From: Alloactinosynnema sp. L-07
GTDB taxonomy: Bacteria; Actinomycetota; Actinomycetes; Mycobacteriales; Pseudonocardiaceae
DNA length: 64,000 nucleotides
NCBI RefSeq assembly: GCF_900070365.1
Contig: NZ_LN850107.1
Location: 3,968,001 to 4,032,000 of the forward strand
Direction of reading: 5' to 3'
The notes below the pieces were generated by a model, which saw only the letters and a list, made by a program, of their open reading frames with translations, had not been told where the DNA came from and did not search any database. Shown in pieces: positions 57,175 through 64,000 of this stretch; positions within the stretch are counted from its first letter, which is position 1; the number at the start of each line of letters is the position of its first letter. The position numbers and the translations under genes are program-made.

Positions 57175-57747
57175 ATGGCCAAGACCGGCCGCAGACCGGG
57201 GCAGACCCAGACCCGCGCGCACATCCTGGCCGCGGCCCGCAGCCAGTTCGGCGCGCTGGGCTACGGCGGGGCGACGATCCGCGGGATCGCGGCGGAGGCG
57301 GAGGTCAATCCGGCGCTCATCCACCACTTCTTCGGGACGAAGGAGCAGGTGTTCGTCGCGGCGCTGAACCTGCCGGTCAACCCCATCGTGATGGTGGAGA
57401 CCGTGCTGGACGGACCACGGGCCGAGGCGGGGGCGCGGATGGTCCGGCTGTTCCTTGGCCTGTGGTCTGCGCCGGAGCCGAGCACGGCGTTCCTGGCCCT
57501 CATTCGCTCGGTGTCGACCAGCGAGCAGGCGGCGGACATGATGCGCCAGTTCCTGGAGAAGGCGGTCCTGGCCAAGGTCGCCGACGCGCTCGGGGTGCCG
57601 AAACTGCGGATGACGGCGCTGGCGGCCCAACTGGTGGGGCTCGCGATGGTCCGCTATGTGGTCGGCGTCGAACCGTTGGCGTCGGCGTCGGATGACGAGG
57701 TGGTCGAGCTGGTCGGGCCGGTGATCCAGCACTACCTGAACGGGTGA
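57175..57747 (+). CDS. TetR-family regulator (paralogue B)
   Basis: A 190-residue regulator. The helix-turn-helix spans about 15-60 ([18 protein letters not shown] and [20 protein letters not shown]). It shares its ligand domain with the TetR at 55064, so the two are paralogues on either side of the hisF-hisI block. The GAGGGGGAGG ribosome binding site directly upstream supports the ATG. Downstream palindromes at 57755-57797 might be its operators too, but they fit better to the following operon. Confidence 0.88.
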   Translation: MAKTGRRPGQTQTRAHILAAARSQFGALGYGGATIRGIAAEAEVNPALIHHFFGTKEQVFVAALNLPVNPIVMVETVLDGPRAEAGARMVRLFLGLWSAPEPSTAFLALIRSVSTSEQAADMMRQFLEKAVLAKVADALGVPKLRMTALAAQLVGLAMVRYVVGVEPLASASDDEVVELVGPVIQHYLNG

Positions 57748-57754
57748 CTTGCAA

Positions 57755-57797
57755 GGCTAACGTCGTTAGCCTACTGTTGTGGCTAACAACGTTAGCC
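57755..57797. promoter_or_regulatory. Two perfect operator palindromes
   Basis: GGCTAACG-t-CGTTAGCC (57755-57771) and GGCTAAC-aac-GTTAGCC (57781-57797), both perfect, with the same arm sequence and 26 bp between starts. They precede the SRPBCC-TetR operon, so the operon's own TetR (58319) is the likely ligand-controlled repressor. Confidence 0.85.
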
Positions 57798-57814
57798 ACC
57801 GCTGGAGATCCCCC

Positions 57815-58315
57815 GTGAAGATCGTTTGGATCGTTCTCGCCGTCCTGCTCGTCGTCCCGCTCGCGCTGTACACGTGGTCGCGCATCTCGCCGAAAGCCCT
57901 CACGTCCACCGTCGAGATCGACGCCTCGCCGCAACGGGTGTGGAACGTGTTGACCGACTTCCGGTCCTATCCGGAATGGAACCCGTTCATCGTCAAAGCC
58001 GAGGGAACGGCCACAGTGGACTCACAATTGAAGAACACCTTGAACAGCAACGGTTCCACGATGGAGTTCGAGCCAACCGTCCTGGTCGCCGACGCGGGCC
58101 GCGAGTTACGCTGGCTCGGCCGATTCCGCCTGCCGGGCATCGTGGACGGGGAGCACTATTTTCTCATCGAGGAGGTGTCCCCCGGCCGCACCCGCCTCAC
58201 CCAGGGCGAGACGTTCACCGGCTTCCTGGTCCCCGTGGCCGGAAAGTCCCTCGACGTCGAGTCGGGCTTCGCCGCCATGAACACCGCCCTGAAAGCCCGC
58301 GCCGAGAACGGCTGA
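57815..58315 (+). CDS. Membrane-anchored SRPBCC (polyketide cyclase-like) protein
   Basis: A 166-residue protein from a GTG at 57815 with GGAG upstream. A single N-terminal membrane helix (IVWIVLAVLLVVPLALYTW) is followed by an SRPBCC lipid-binding domain (STVEIDASPQRVWNVLTDF, then YPEWNPFIVKAEG, and the final helix ESGFAAMNTALKARAE). Such proteins bind hydrophobic ligands. Downstream, after 3 nt, is a TetR regulator in the same operon; two operators precede the gene. Ligand unknown. Confidence 0.83.
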   Translation: MKIVWIVLAVLLVVPLALYTWSRISPKALTSTVEIDASPQRVWNVLTDFRSYPEWNPFIVKAEGTATVDSQLKNTLNSNGSTMEFEPTVLVADAGRELRWLGRFRLPGIVDGEHYFLIEEVSPGRTRLTQGETFTGFLVPVAGKSLDVESGFAAMNTALKARAENG

Positions 58316-58318
58316 GCC

Positions 58319-58909
58319 ATGACACTCCCACGCCGCACCACCCGCTCCCCCCGAGCGACCCAGATCGTCAACGCCGCCCGCGGCCTACTGGAGAACAACG
58401 GCATAGAGGCGATGACCATGCGCCTGCTGGCCGAGTTCCTGGAGATGCGAGCGCCGTCGCTCTACAAGCACTTCCGCAACAAGGAGGCCATCGAGGTCGC
58501 CCTGATCGAGACAGGCCTCACCGACATCGGCACCGCACTGCACGAGGCGGTGGCGTCCCCAGAACCGGACGGAGCAATCCCCACCCTCTTACGCACCTAC
58601 CGCCGCCACGCCCTTGCGCACCCGAACCTGTACCGACTGTCGACCCAGGGCGCGTTACCCCGGGAGCAGTTGGCGGCAGGACTGGAGGAATGGGCAGGCA
58701 CCCCCTTCTTCCTAGCCGCCGGGGAACCGCACCTGGCACAGGCACTGTGGTCGTTCGCGCACGGGATGGTGATCCTCGAACTCGACGACCGCTTCCCCCC
58801 AGGCAACCTCGACCCCACCTGGCACGCGGGCGCCACCGCCTTCACCACCGCAGCCGCCGCACACCCTCCACCCATCCCAACCACACCCGCCCAAACCCCA
58901 ACCACCTAA
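58319..58909 (+). CDS. TetR-family regulator of the SRPBCC operon
   Basis: A 196-residue regulator. The helix-turn-helix is about 13-60 (LENNGIEAMTMRLLAEFL, then RAPSLYKHFRNKEAIEVAL). The C-terminal domain is of a different subfamily from the TetRs at 55064 and 57175, with a proline-rich disordered end. It is 3 nt after the SRPBCC gene and probably acts at the double palindrome at 57755-57797, as an autorepressor relieved by a ligand shared with the SRPBCC protein. Confidence 0.88.
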   Translation: MTLPRRTTRSPRATQIVNAARGLLENNGIEAMTMRLLAEFLEMRAPSLYKHFRNKEAIEVALIETGLTDIGTALHEAVASPEPDGAIPTLLRTYRRHALAHPNLYRLSTQGALPREQLAAGLEEWAGTPFFLAAGEPHLAQALWSFAHGMVILELDDRFPPGNLDPTWHAGATAFTTAAAAHPPPIPTTPAQTPTT

Positions 58910-59094
58910 CGCCCGCCCCAAGCATCCCGGCGCCACAAGTGGGTCAGCTGCCCACACCAGCTCCCCGCCGAACGCCTACGCAGACCCACGGCATGGTGAA
59001 GGGCCGACACCACCCCACCCGGATGCCGGAGCGCCCTTGCATTAGGGGACCGCAGGTCCCTGCATTTCCCCCAGCACCCTCGTCCCGGCAATCC

Positions 59095-59181
59095 CTTGTC
59101 CGGAGCCGGCGTTGTCAAGGGGCGGCTTGCCGCTCGCGCAGCGACGCCGCAGGCGCCCTTACAACGCCGACTCGGGACAAG
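59095..59181. repeat. 87-bp imperfect palindrome
   Basis: Left arm 59095-59124 (starting CTTGTCCGGAGCCGGCGTTG) and right arm 59154-59181 are reverse complements with a few mismatches and one small gap; the 29-bp centre includes the end of a short GCGGC/GCCGC hairpin that begins in the left arm. It looks like a dispersed intergenic palindrome, unrelated in sequence to the elements at 11494 and 17271. Confidence 0.75.
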
Positions 59182-59776
59182 ACGCCGAAAAACGAGGGAG
59201 CGACCCCGCCCTCCGAAGCACGAACGAGCCCCGTCCGCACACAACGCGCCTCCCACCGGGCGCCCCGACCAAGCGCCACCAGCCACACGCGCCCCAACCG
59301 CCGCCCGCTCAACGCCGTCCATCACGCAAAGCCAAGCGCCGCACGACCAGGAGCCGCCCGCCAACAACATCCACCTCCACACGGCCCGCCCAGCGCCGTC
59401 CCTTGCCAAGCGCGGCCCCCAGCGCCGACCGAGTTCTGCCGGGCCAACACCCCCGGCGCGCCGGGGCCTAGCGCAGCCCACGCAAGCGACGCCGCCTTGT
59501 TCCCACCCACACCGCGCACAAAGCTCGGCGGGCCAGCACGGCCCGTCTGACACAGCCCGTCCAGGCCACCCGTCGACCGCCACCCGCCCCCCCCGGAGCG
59601 GTCCGCCCAGCGCAGGCGCCCAGGTCCGACCCCTGTAGTGCCGCCCCAACCAGCGCCACCCGGCCAACGCCGCCCACTCACGCGTGCGCCCGCCACACCG
59701 CCCACCCACCGAGCACGGCCAGCCTGACGCCGCCGACCCGCCCGCACCGCCCTCCCGTCGGCCCAGCACCGCCGCC

Positions 59777-59950
59777 ACAGTGCCGCGCGTCCAGCGCGGC
59801 ACGCCCGGCGCGGCACGCCCGGCGCGGCGCGTCCGGCGCGGGCGCGTCCAGCACCGCACGCCAGGCGCGGCACGCCCGGAGCGGCGCGTCCAGCGCGGCG
59901 CGGCGCGGCCCAGCGCGGCGCCTCAATCCGGCGCGGTCCGGCGCTGTGCG
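59777..59950. repeat. Degenerate GC-rich tandem repeat tract
   Basis: Loosely repeated 10-15-bp units built from GGCGCGGCACGCCC and GGCGCGTCCAGC variants. No strict period. Likely slippage-generated low-complexity DNA; no function assigned. Confidence 0.6.
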
Positions 59951-60122
59951 TTGGTCCGGCGCGCTCACGCGCTTGGGTCGCGCTGGTGGCGCTGCGCAGC
60001 ACCGGGTCTGTGTCGCGGGTGTCGCGGGGGGCGCGTGGGTGAGCGCTGAGGCCTGGGGGCGGGTGGCGGAGGCCGCCCGGTCGAGTGTGGGCTGCGCACT
60101 TTGGAGCCAGCGATTGCGCGAC

Positions 60123-60149
60123 TGTGACAATGTATGCGAATCTGTCACA
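60123..60149. promoter_or_regulatory. Operator-like inverted repeat upstream of the FAD oxidase gene
   Basis: TGTGACA - 13 bp - TGTCACA, perfect 7-bp arms, ending 29 bp before the GTG start at 60179. Surrounding DNA is AT-richer than the flanks, so this is a likely promoter/operator zone. The binding protein is unknown. Confidence 0.6.
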
Positions 60150-60178
60150 TAGTCTGCGAGTTGCCTCTGGAGGCGTTG

Positions 60179-61774
60179 GTGAGCGAGACCGAACTGCCTG
60201 TCGTCGAGATGTTGCGTCCACGGTGGGGGAATCCCGAGACTCCGGGGTCCTTGCCCGGTATCGCCTCGGCGGCGCTGACGCAGTTGGGTGTGCGGCCCCG
60301 GGACACGGTGGCGCCCGAGGATGTGGTGTTGCCCGACTCGACCCTGCCAGCGGACGCCCTTGCGGCGATCGAGGCCGTGGTGGGCGCGGACAACGTGGTC
60401 GCCGACCATCACAGCCGGGTCCAGCACACCCGTGGCTACTCGACACCGGATCTGCTGAAGTTGCGGGCGGGAGATGCCTCCGACGCGCCGGATGTGGTGG
60501 TTTATCCGGGTGATCATGGTGACGTGGCCGAGGTGTTGCGCGTGTGCTCGGAGCACCTGGTCGCCGTGGTCCCGTTCGCGGGGGGAACCTCCGTGGTCGG
60601 CGGGCTGACGGCGGCGCGGGCCGGGTTCGCGGGGGTCGTCGCGCTCGATGTTCGGCGGCTCGACCAAGTGACGGCCGTCGACGAAGTCTCGCGTACCGCG
60701 ACTCTGCAGGCGGGGCTGCGCGGGATCCAGGCCGAGGAGCTGTTGCGGGCCAAGGGATTCACGCTCGGCCAGTTCCCCCAGTCCTACGAGGGCGCGAGCA
60801 TCGGCGGGTACGCCGCGGCGCGGTCGGCGGGGCAGTCTTCGGCCGGGTACGGGCGGTTCGACGAGATGGTGGTCGGGCTGGTCCTCGCCACGCCGACCGG
60901 CACGGTCGAACTGGGCACCGCGCCAAGGTCGGCGGCGGGGCCGGATCTGCGGCAGTTGGTGCTCGGGTCCGAGGGCACGCTCGGGGTGATCACCTCGGTG
61001 ACCGTGCGGATTCACCGCGCGCCGGAGCGTCGGGTGTTCGAGGGGTGGCGGTTCGAGTCGTTCGACGCGGGCGCGGCGGCGCTGCGGCGGCTGGTGCAGG
61101 ACGGGCCGCTGCCGACGGTGCTGCGGCTGTCCGACGAGGCCGAGACCGCGGTCAACCTGGCCGACCCGAGCGGCAAGCTCGGCGGCAGCCCCGGCGGGTG
61201 CCTGGTCATCACCGGTTACGAGGGCGCGACCGACGAGGTGGCGGCTCGCCAGGCGGCGGCGACCAAGGCGCTGACCGAGGTGGGCGGCACCGCGCTGGGC
61301 GCCACCCCTGGTGAGGCGTGGCGCGAAGGCCGGTTCCGCGGCCCCTACCTGCGCGACCCGCTGCTGGACGCGGGTGGGCTGGTCGAAACCCTGGAGACCG
61401 CGACGTTCTGGTCGAACGTGCCCGCGCTCAAGGCCGCGGTGACGACCGCGATCACCGACGCGCTGGCGGGCCAGGGGACTCCCCCGGTCGTCCTCTGCCA
61501 CATCAGCCATGTCTACGAGACTGGCGCGTCGCTGTACTTCACCGTCATCTGCGCGCAGGCCGACGACCCGCTGGAGCAGTGGGCACAGGCGAAGGACGCC
61601 GCCAACGCGGCGATTCGGTCGACCGGGGCGACGATCACGCACCACCACGGTGTCGGCACCGACCACCGCGAGACCTATCACGCCGAGATCGGGCCGCTGG
61701 CCGTCGCGGCGCTGCGGGCGGTCAAGCTGACCTGGGACCCGCGGGGTGTGCTCAACCCCGGGGTGCTGGTCTGA
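60179..61774 (+). CDS. FAD-binding oxidase, alkyl-dihydroxyacetonephosphate synthase-like
   Basis: A 531-residue flavoprotein. The N-terminal helix region WGNPETPG is followed by the FAD (PCMH) domain, with VVPFAGGTSVVGGL, SYEGASIGGYAAARSAGQSS and VLGSEGTLGVITSV, and a C-terminal FAD-oxidase domain with ITHHHGVGTDHRETY. The HHH motif is typical of alkylglycerone-phosphate synthases and their bacterial relatives. The GTG at 60179 follows GGAGG; the frame is open to 60134. The stop overlaps the DGK-family gene by one base (TGATG), so a lipid-related joint role is plausible. Confidence 0.9.
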   Translation: MSETELPVVEMLRPRWGNPETPGSLPGIASAALTQLGVRPRDTVAPEDVVLPDSTLPADALAAIEAVVGADNVVADHHSRVQHTRGYSTPDLLKLRAGDASDAPDVVVYPGDHGDVAEVLRVCSEHLVAVVPFAGGTSVVGGLTAARAGFAGVVALDVRRLDQVTAVDEVSRTATLQAGLRGIQAEELLRAKGFTLGQFPQSYEGASIGGYAAARSAGQSSAGYGRFDEMVVGLVLATPTGTVELGTAPRSAAGPDLRQLVLGSEGTLGVITSVTVRIHRAPERRVFEGWRFESFDAGAAALRRLVQDGPLPTVLRLSDEAETAVNLADPSGKLGGSPGGCLVITGYEGATDEVAARQAAATKALTEVGGTALGATPGEAWREGRFRGPYLRDPLLDAGGLVETLETATFWSNVPALKAAVTTAITDALAGQGTPPVVLCHISHVYETGASLYFTVICAQADDPLEQWAQAKDAANAAIRSTGATITHHHGVGTDHRETYHAEIGPLAVAALRAVKLTWDPRGVLNPGVLV

Positions 61775-62643
61775 TGCGCTCGTTCACCGCCCTGGTCAAC
61801 CCGATCGCGGGCGGCGGCAGCGCCGCGCAGCGCTGGCAGCCGCTGGCCGACCTGATCACCGCGGCGGGCGCGGCGGTCACCGTCGAGCTGACCGAGAGCC
61901 AGCCGCACGCCGTCGAGTTGGCCGCGAAAGCCGCCCAGCGCGGCGACGTCGTGGTGGCGGTCGGCGGCGACGGCCTGGTCCGTGACGTCGCGCAGGGCGT
62001 GGTGGCCGCCGACGGCACGCTCGGGATCGTGCCTGCGGGCCGGGGCAACGACCTGGCCAGGAAGCTGGACCTGCCGACCGACCACGCCGCGCTCGGGGAG
62101 TTGCTGCTGAACGCCCCGGAGCGGCGGATCGACGTGATCGATGCCGCCGGGTCCATCGTGCTCGGCAACGTCTACGCGGGGATCGACAGCCTCTCGGCGC
62201 GGATCATCAACGACAACCGGTGGATGCCCGCGAAGCTGATCTACCGCCTCGCCCCGGCGCTGGCCCTGCTGCGCTGGCAGCCGCCGGTCTACACCGTCAC
62301 CGCCGACGGCGAGACGATCACCGCGAAGGCGGACACCGTGATCGTCGCCAACTCCGGTACCTACGGGCACGGGCTGCGGATCGTGCCGGACGCGGTGGTC
62401 GACGACGGCCTCCTGGACGTCATGATCGTCAGCGCGGGACCCAAGCGACGCCTCGCCGCCTTCATGAGCCAGGCCAAGACCGGCACCCACGTGGGCAGGC
62501 CAGAGGTCCGCGTCGTGAGGGCCCGCGAGGTCACCCTCGACGCCGACCGTCCGGTCCCCGTAGGGGCCGACGGCGACGACCTCGGCGCGCTACCCTGCAA
62601 GATCCGGATCCGGCCCGCAGCGCTGCGGATCCTCGCCCCATAG
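61774..62643 (+). CDS. Diacylglycerol kinase-family lipid kinase
   Basis: A 289-residue lipid kinase. The nucleotide-binding start is FTALVNPIAGGGSAAQRW, the GGDG motif is VVAVGGDGLVRDVAQGV (Leu where Thr is common), and IVPAGRGNDLARKL follows. The C-terminal beta-sandwich is present (YTVTADGETITAKADTVIVA). It overlaps the FAD oxidase gene by 1 nt. This pair resembles a conserved actinobacterial neighbourhood of an ADHAPS-like oxidase and a lipid kinase, so phospholipid or ether-lipid metabolism is a fair inference. Confidence 0.92.
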   Translation: MRSFTALVNPIAGGGSAAQRWQPLADLITAAGAAVTVELTESQPHAVELAAKAAQRGDVVVAVGGDGLVRDVAQGVVAADGTLGIVPAGRGNDLARKLDLPTDHAALGELLLNAPERRIDVIDAAGSIVLGNVYAGIDSLSARIINDNRWMPAKLIYRLAPALALLRWQPPVYTVTADGETITAKADTVIVANSGTYGHGLRIVPDAVVDDGLLDVMIVSAGPKRRLAAFMSQAKTGTHVGRPEVRVVRAREVTLDADRPVPVGADGDDLGALPCKIRIRPAALRILAP

Positions 62644-62810
62644 CCAAGGGAAAAGCTGTGTCCATGAACGTTGTGGGGCGATCGGCGGATCCAGGTTCGC
62701 GCTGGGCGTGCCGCCAGAATGCCGCTCGTGCTGGGTGCGGCCTGCGGGAATCTGGGCCGTCGAGGGCCTGGCAACGTTCGTGGACGCAGCTCTAGCCGAA
62801 GGGAGCGCCG

Positions 62811-64000
62811 ATGGCCGTCGCCGACCCGCCCACCGTCGCTGACCCGGTGACCAAGGTGTCCGCCCGGTGGATCTCCGGGTTCTGTCTGGCCGTGGTCGGC
62901 ACGTTCGTCGGCTGGTACGGGCCGCTGCAGATCTTGCTGGCCAAGCAGGCCGACGCGTTCGACCCGGCGGGCAAGGAGTCGGTGCTGGCGGTGGTGGCCC
63001 TATTGGGGGCCACCGTGTCGTTGCTGGCCAACCCGGTCTGGGGCGCGCTGTCGGACCGCACGACCTCCCGCTTCGGCAGGCGGATCCCGTGGGTCGTGGT
63101 CGGCACGGTGGGCGGGGTCGCCGGGCTGCTCGTGCTCGCGGCGGCCGACGGCATCGGGCTGATGATCATCGGCTGGTGCCTCGTCCAGCTCACCTTGAAC
63201 GCGCCCTTGGCCGCGCTGTCGGCGGCGATCCCCGACCAGGTCCCGGTCGCCCAGCGCGGCACCGCGGGCGGCTACTTCGGGCTCGCGCAGATGTTCGGGG
63301 TCATGGCTGGCACCGGGTTGGCGGTGGCGGGCGGTTCGATCGTCGGCGGCTACGTCGCGTGCGCGGCGTTCGTCCTGCTCGCGCCGCTGCCGTATGTGCT
63401 GCTGGGCAAGGACACCGTGATCACCGAGCGCCCGCCGTGGCACTGGCGGGCGTTCCTGTCCGGGTTCTGGATCAGTCCCCGCCGCTACCCCGACTTCGCG
63501 TGGGCGTGGTTCACCCGGTTCCTGATGAACGTCAGCAACGCCATCGCCCTGCTTTACCTGCTGTTCTACCTCAAGGACGGCGTGCGGATCGAGGATCCCG
63601 AGACCGGCGTGCTGATCCTGACCGTGCTCGACGCCTGCACGATGCTGATCACGGTCATGGTCGCGGGCGTCTGGTCGGACCGGATCGGCAGGCGGCGGGT
63701 GTTCGTGTTCGGCTCCGGCGTGATCATGGCCGTGGCCGCGATGCTGCTCGCGGTCTGGCCGACCTGGGCCGGGGCGGTGACCGCGGCGATCGTGCTGGGG
63801 GTCGGGTTCGGCGCCTACACCTCGGTCGACTTCGCGCTGATCACCCAGGTGCTCCCCCGGGCCGCCGACCGGGGCCGCGACCTCGGCGTGCTCAACGTGG
63901 CCAACACGCTGCCGCAGGTGCTCGCGCCGGTGGTCGCCGCGCCGATCGTGCGCCACCTCGGCGGCTACCCGATGTTGTTCTCGGTCTCCGCGCTCGTCGC
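62811..64000 (+). CDS. MFS transporter (GPH/sugar-cation symporter-like), cut by right edge
   Basis: 396 codons are visible from the ATG at 62811 and the frame is open at the window end. The loop LSDRTTSRFGRRIPW between helices 2 and 3 is the MFS signature, and VWSDRIGRRRVFVFG is its second-half counterpart. About eleven membrane helices are visible. A GGGAG ribosome binding site lies 6 nt upstream. The pattern fits sugar:cation symporter-like MFS members, but no substrate can be stated. About 170 bp separate it from the lipid kinase; nothing else is seen there. Confidence 0.9.
   Translation, partial: MAVADPPTVADPVTKVSARWISGFCLAVVGTFVGWYGPLQILLAKQADAFDPAGKESVLAVVALLGATVSLLANPVWGALSDRTTSRFGRRIPWVVVGTVGGVAGLLVLAAADGIGLMIIGWCLVQLTLNAPLAALSAAIPDQVPVAQRGTAGGYFGLAQMFGVMAGTGLAVAGGSIVGGYVACAAFVLLAPLPYVLLGKDTVITERPPWHWRAFLSGFWISPRRYPDFAWAWFTRFLMNVSNAIALLYLLFYLKDGVRIEDPETGVLILTVLDACTMLITVMVAGVWSDRIGRRRVFVFGSGVIMAVAAMLLAVWPTWAGAVTAAIVLGVGFGAYTSVDFALITQVLPRAADRGRDLGVLNVANTLPQVLAPVVAAPIVRHLGGYPMLFSVSALV

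Larger units (their letters stand above)
58910..60178. other. 1.27-kb gene-free GC-rich region with repeats
   Basis: No reading frame here has protein-like composition; all long frames are Arg/Pro/Ala/Gly-rich shadows. From about 59200 to 59700 the plus strand is C-rich and G-poor. The region holds an imperfect palindrome at 59095-59181, a short GGACC/GGTCC hairpin near 59047-59060, and a GC-rich repeat tract at 59777-59950. An operator-like inverted repeat lies at its right end (60123-60149). Confidence 0.75.

Noticed and set aside
59777..59950. Possible CRISPR or oriC-like iterons
   Set aside because: No fixed repeat length, no spacers, no DnaA-box-like sites or dnaA nearby.
59322..60446. 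374-codon minus-strand frame in the gene-free region
   Set aside because: Arg/Gly/Ala low-complexity; no ribosome binding site or domain.
59678..61681. 667-codon minus-strand frame
   Set aside because: Shadow of the FAD oxidase gene extended into the repeat region; Arg/Pro-rich.

Overview
The window is very GC-rich DNA with mostly G/C-ending codons, frequent GTG starts, many ATGA/GTGA start-stop overlaps and a complete actinobacterial type VII (ESX-like) secretion locus. The chromosomal gene order tesB, pyk, gltDB, lgt, trpABC, membrane protein, trpE, hisI, hisF resembles mycobacteria and relatives. A filamentous actinomycete of the Pseudonocardiaceae kind is the best guess (inference from gene order and composition, not from a database search). 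No rRNA, tRNA, CRISPR array, transposase or phage gene was seen.

Left part (1-26.7 kb): a type VII secretion locus in alternating-strand blocks. It holds a truncated WXG100/toxin-type gene with a small EF-hand-loop partner and a YbaB/EspL-like gene; the mycosin protease mycP; an Imm35/YrhB-like gene; two small WXG100-type proteins; eccC; two tandem PE/PPE-like gene pairs; eccB-eccD; a GTGA-coupled trio of two paralogous unknown proteins and a pseudokinase; an operon of an Fn3 membrane protein, a MoxR AAA ATPase, a DUF58 protein and a transglutaminase-like membrane protein whose catalytic Cys and His appear lost; and eccE with a long His-rich repeat extension. eccA and espG are not in this window. 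Two copies of a ~150-bp palindromic element with compensatory arm changes lie between convergent genes of this locus, and codon usage around them shifts in a strand-asymmetric way.

Middle part (26.3-41.2 kb): accessory genes. These are a secreted four-cysteine protein, an HTH-STAND-WD40 protein, a divergent TetR/VOC pair with paired operators, tesB, pyk, a DUF2461 gene coupled to a class IV aminotransferase, a DUF3558-like lipoprotein, a cupin and a divergent MarR regulator, two tandem secreted lipases of identical length, and a membrane-anchored PstS-like binding protein.

Right part (41.3-64 kb): core metabolism. It holds glutamate synthase (gltB, gltD), lgt, a methyltransferase, a Uma2-type protein, the trp genes with a 16-codon ORF overlapping the trpC start, hisI/hisF bracketed by two paralogous TetR genes, an SRPBCC-TetR operon with two perfect operator palindromes, a 1.27-kb gene-free GC-rich repeat region, an FAD-linked oxidase coupled to a diacylglycerol-kinase-family gene, and the start of an MFS transporter cut by the right edge.
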